From assembly GCA_903831655.1 (NCBI GenBank), contig CAIKYO010000156.1, forward strand, positions 1-42,912: a DNA stretch of 42,912 nucleotides, read 5' to 3'. The position numbers and the translations under genes are program-made. The stretch comes from an uncultured Burkholderiales bacterium (GTDB lineage Bacteria > Pseudomonadota > Gammaproteobacteria > Burkholderiales > Burkholderiaceae_C). The notes below the pieces were generated by a model. The model saw only the letters and a list, made by a program, of their open reading frames with translations. It was not told where the DNA came from and did not search any database. Of this stretch, positions 39,858 through 42,912 are shown in pieces (position 1 is the stretch's first letter; the number at the start of each line of letters is the position of its first letter).

Positions 39858-41915
39858 ATGAATTTCAAGTTTGGATTGGTGCACGCTTTGAGCGCGCTGT
39901 GCTTAGGTTTTTTGATGGCACCGCTTGCCCACTCTCAAGCTCTCCAAGCCTATGACCATTTGTCGGGTCTGGATTTAAAGGGACGGGACTCCCAAGTTCG
40001 CGCCCAAGATGATTTGTTCATGTTCATGAACGGTCAGTGGATCCAAGACACGGTCATTCCCAAGGATAAATCCAGTTACGGGGCTTTTGTAGAACTCGCA
40101 GATTTGACCGATCAACGCCTCAAGGGTTTGATTCAAGGACTCAACGACTCCCGTCGGGTCTTGAGTGCAGATGAAAAAAAGGTTGCCTTTTTTTATGAGG
40201 CCTTCATCAATACCGACAAAATCGATGCCTTGGGTTTGACGCCCATTCAAGGTCTGTTGAATCAGATTGATGCGATCAAAGATCGCCATGAATTGGCGCA
40301 TTTCTTGGGGTCTTATCAACACCACTTTAATGTACCCATTCGCATGTGGGTGGGGCCTGATGACAAGGAGCCCACGGTGAACCGAGTTCAGATGACCCAA
40401 GGCGGATTGGGTTTGCCGGACCGAGACTATTACTTAAATCTGGATGAGCCCCGATTTCAAAAGGCACGCGAGAGTTATCTGATTTATCTCACGCAATTGG
40501 CTCGCTTGAGTCATGTCAGTGGGTTGCAAGAGCCCTCGGTGACGGTGGCACAGGTGATGGATCTAGAGACTCGATTGGCCAACGTGCATTGGAGTCAAGT
40601 CGAGATGCGAGATGCACAAAAGAGCTACAACCCGATGACCCTCAAGGCTTTAGAGGCGCTTGCCACAGACTTTGATTGGCAAGCCTACATGAGGGGTGCT
40701 CAACTCTCGCGAGTCGATCGTCTGATTGTGGGTCAACCCAGCAGTGTGCGTGAGACCGCCAAACTCTTGGCGCGTGAGCCCCTTGAAGTGTGGAGGGCCT
40801 ATCTGGTGCTTCACGCCCTCTCGGACTCCGCTCAGCTCCTGCCCCAAGCCTTCAGGGATGCGCATTTTGCCCTCTACGGTCAAGCCTTGAGTGGCGCTCA
40901 GGTGCCCAAACCCAGGTGGCAATTGGGCATCGCCCAAGTCAATGAGGCGTTGGGCGAGGCGGTGGGCAAGTTGTATGTGAAACAGTATTTCCCACCAGAG
41001 TACAAGACTGAAATGACCGATTTGGTCAATCACCTCTTGCTTGCCTACCAAGACTCCATCAAGACATTGCCATGGATGGGAGAGGTGACGAAGAAAAAAG
41101 CCCTTGAAAAGCTCTCCAAATACAGCGTCAAAATTGGCTACCCCAGTCGATTTAGAGATTACAAAGCGCTCTCGGTCGGGCCCAATCGGGCGTGGCTCAA
41201 TACCTTTTATGCAGAAGACTTTGAGTGGTCTCGCTTGGTCAAGCGCGAGGGCAAACCGGTTGACCGAAGTGAGTGGGGCATGACACCTCAAACGGTGAAC
41301 GCCTATTACAACCCCAGTCAAAATGAAATTGTATTTCCTGCGGCCATTTTGCAGCCTCCTTTTTTCAACCCCAAGGCCGATGCCGCTGTCAATTACGGTG
41401 CCATTGGGTCTGTCATTGGACACGAGATCAGCCATGGCTTTGATGACCAGGGTAGTCAATTCGATGGAGATGGAAAACTTGTGAATTGGTGGACAGAAGC
41501 GGACCGGGCATCCTTTGACTCGACCACTCAACAATTGATTCAACAGTTTGATGCCTATGAGCCCTTGCCCGGTGTCCACGTCCAAGGGGCTTTGACGCTG
41601 GGGGAGAACATTGCAGATTTATCTGGACTTCAAATTGCATTCAAAGCCTATGTGAAATCTTTGAATGGCAATACGGCACCTGAGATCGATGGGTTCACGG
41701 GTGAGCAAAGATTTTTCTTGGGGTTTGCTCAAGTGTGGCGAGAGAAGGTGAGAGAGGAGTCCACCATGAGGCGCCTGACGGCCGATCCCCACTCACCCGA
41801 TATGTTCAGGGCCAATGGAACAGTGGTCAATGCAGATGCATTTCACAAAGCCTTTAACACCCAACCCGGTGACAAGATGTACAAAGCACCCGAGGCGCGC
41901 ATCCGACTTTGGTAA
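39858..41915 (+). CDS. M13 family (neprilysin/PepO-like) zinc metallopeptidase
   Basis: VIGHEISHGFDDQGSQFDGDGKLVNWWT (HExxH), GENIADLSGLQIAFKAY, FRANGTVVNADAFHKAFNTQPGDKMY; N-terminal signal peptide-like segment. Confidence 0.95.
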   Translation: MNFKFGLVHALSALCLGFLMAPLAHSQALQAYDHLSGLDLKGRDSQVRAQDDLFMFMNGQWIQDTVIPKDKSSYGAFVELADLTDQRLKGLIQGLNDSRRVLSADEKKVAFFYEAFINTDKIDALGLTPIQGLLNQIDAIKDRHELAHFLGSYQHHFNVPIRMWVGPDDKEPTVNRVQMTQGGLGLPDRDYYLNLDEPRFQKARESYLIYLTQLARLSHVSGLQEPSVTVAQVMDLETRLANVHWSQVEMRDAQKSYNPMTLKALEALATDFDWQAYMRGAQLSRVDRLIVGQPSSVRETAKLLAREPLEVWRAYLVLHALSDSAQLLPQAFRDAHFALYGQALSGAQVPKPRWQLGIAQVNEALGEAVGKLYVKQYFPPEYKTEMTDLVNHLLLAYQDSIKTLPWMGEVTKKKALEKLSKYSVKIGYPSRFRDYKALSVGPNRAWLNTFYAEDFEWSRLVKREGKPVDRSEWGMTPQTVNAYYNPSQNEIVFPAAILQPPFFNPKADAAVNYGAIGSVIGHEISHGFDDQGSQFDGDGKLVNWWTEADRASFDSTTQQLIQQFDAYEPLPGVHVQGALTLGENIADLSGLQIAFKAYVKSLNGNTAPEIDGFTGEQRFFLGFAQVWREKVREESTMRRLTADPHSPDMFRANGTVVNADAFHKAFNTQPGDKMYKAPEARIRLW

Positions 41916-41941
41916 AACGCTTGGCAGTCTTTGTGTCTACG

Positions 41942-42910
41942 CTAAGCGGAGTTGCGTCTTGAGCTGGCCCAGATGTTGAGCAAAAGACCCAGCAAGATGA
42001 GGCCAGCGGAAGCGACCTTCCAAGTGGGCATACTCTCGCTTAAAAGGATTGCCGAGGCACTCATCCCAAACACGGGGACCAGCAGTGTCACGGGAGCAAT
42101 GCGACTGAGTGGGTGCTTAGACAAGAGCCAAGCCCAGGCTGCATAACCAAAGAGCGTGTTACCCCAAGCTTGCCACAAGAGAGAGGCCCAAACGCTCCAA
42201 TCCGCTTGGGTGAGCTCTTGCATGATTTGCGGTAACCCCTCAAAGTAGAGTGACAACGCAAACAGCAAGGGTGAGGAGAGTGCACTCGACCAAACCACAT
42301 ACTGCAAAAAGTCATTGGCCCCCGATCGCTTGCTGGCCATGTTGCCCATGGCCCAACACATTGCTGCGGTGAGCACCAACCCCAAGCCAAAGAGAGTGGT
42401 CTCGGCGTCCACATTGAAGGCAATGCCGCCCAGGCCCGATGCGCAAATCAAGAGCGCAAGAATTTGAACTCGGTTGAGTCTTTCTTTCTCAAGCAAGATC
42501 GACAAAGCGATGCTAAAGAACACTTGGGTTTGAATGACCAAGGAGGCCATGCCAGGAGATATGGCATGTTCAATGGCGTAGTACAAGAGGCCAAATTGTC
42601 CAACTCCAATGCACAGTCCATAGGTCAGCAAATTGAGAAAGGAGACCTTGGGTCTGGGGATGAAAAAAGCAGCAGGCACAAACGCCAAGCCAAATCTCAG
42701 TGAGCCCAGGAGCATGGGAGAGATGGTGTTCAGTGCGTACTTGATCACCACAAAATTCGTTCCCCAAACAAAGACCACAGCAAATGCGATCAATGCGTGT
42801 GTCAGCGGTATGGGCGGTGTGAGGGTGTTGGTTTTCAACAAAAGATGGATTTTTTGAACGACCTGAGATGGTGTTTCAGATTTAAAGAGTTTTGCTCGGT
42901 GACGCATCAC
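41942..42910 (-). CDS. EamA/DMT-family transporter
   Basis: VFVWGTNFVVIKYALNTISPMLLGSLRFGLAFVPAAFF, ~10 hydrophobic segments. The 5' end lies at the window edge, so the start is uncertain. Confidence 0.88.
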   Translation of the reverse strand: MMRHRAKLFKSETPSQVVQKIHLLLKTNTLTPPIPLTHALIAFAVVFVWGTNFVVIKYALNTISPMLLGSLRFGLAFVPAAFFIPRPKVSFLNLLTYGLCIGVGQFGLLYYAIEHAISPGMASLVIQTQVFFSIALSILLEKERLNRVQILALLICASGLGGIAFNVDAETTLFGLGLVLTAAMCWAMGNMASKRSGANDFLQYVVWSSALSSPLLFALSLYFEGLPQIMQELTQADWSVWASLLWQAWGNTLFGYAAWAWLLSKHPLSRIAPVTLLVPVFGMSASAILLSESMPTWKVASAGLILLGLLLNIWASSRRNSA

Positions 42911-42912
42911 AG

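Overview
The window is a 42.9 kb segment of a Burkholderiales-type betaproteobacterial genome (inferred from gene content and order). Most of it (about 5.1-42.9 kb) is conserved housekeeping sequence: ispB / rplU-rpmA-obgE-proB / rppH / proS / grxD-prmC-prfA-hemA / a giant FAD+FeS oxidoreductase / DUF971 / ubiE-Tim44-ubiJ-ubiB / a Na+:solute symporter / fmdB-DUF502-aspS / nudB-folE-BLUF / DUF429 / a TPR glycosyltransferase / an M13 peptidase / an EamA transporter. Three accessory blocks stand out. (1) An AT-rich island at 1-~5.0 kb carries a radical SAM/SPASM remnant with an in-frame stop, an ATP-grasp ligase, a methyltransferase and two glycosyltransferase-like genes. (2) A regulator + nucleotidyltransferase pair (XRE-HTH + DUF6036-like) and an RNB ribonuclease sit between DUF971 and ubiE. 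The nucleotidyltransferase carries an in-frame TAG, and the regulator's start codon is abutted by a perfect 20-bp inverted repeat. (3) A DUF3237 / HPPD-like VOC / sugar-phosphate-isomerase-like (QuiC-like) cluster sits between aspS and nudB, beside a perfect 28-nt palindrome. No tRNA, rRNA, CRISPR array or transposase was recognised. All family calls are made by eye from the protein sequences, without database searches.
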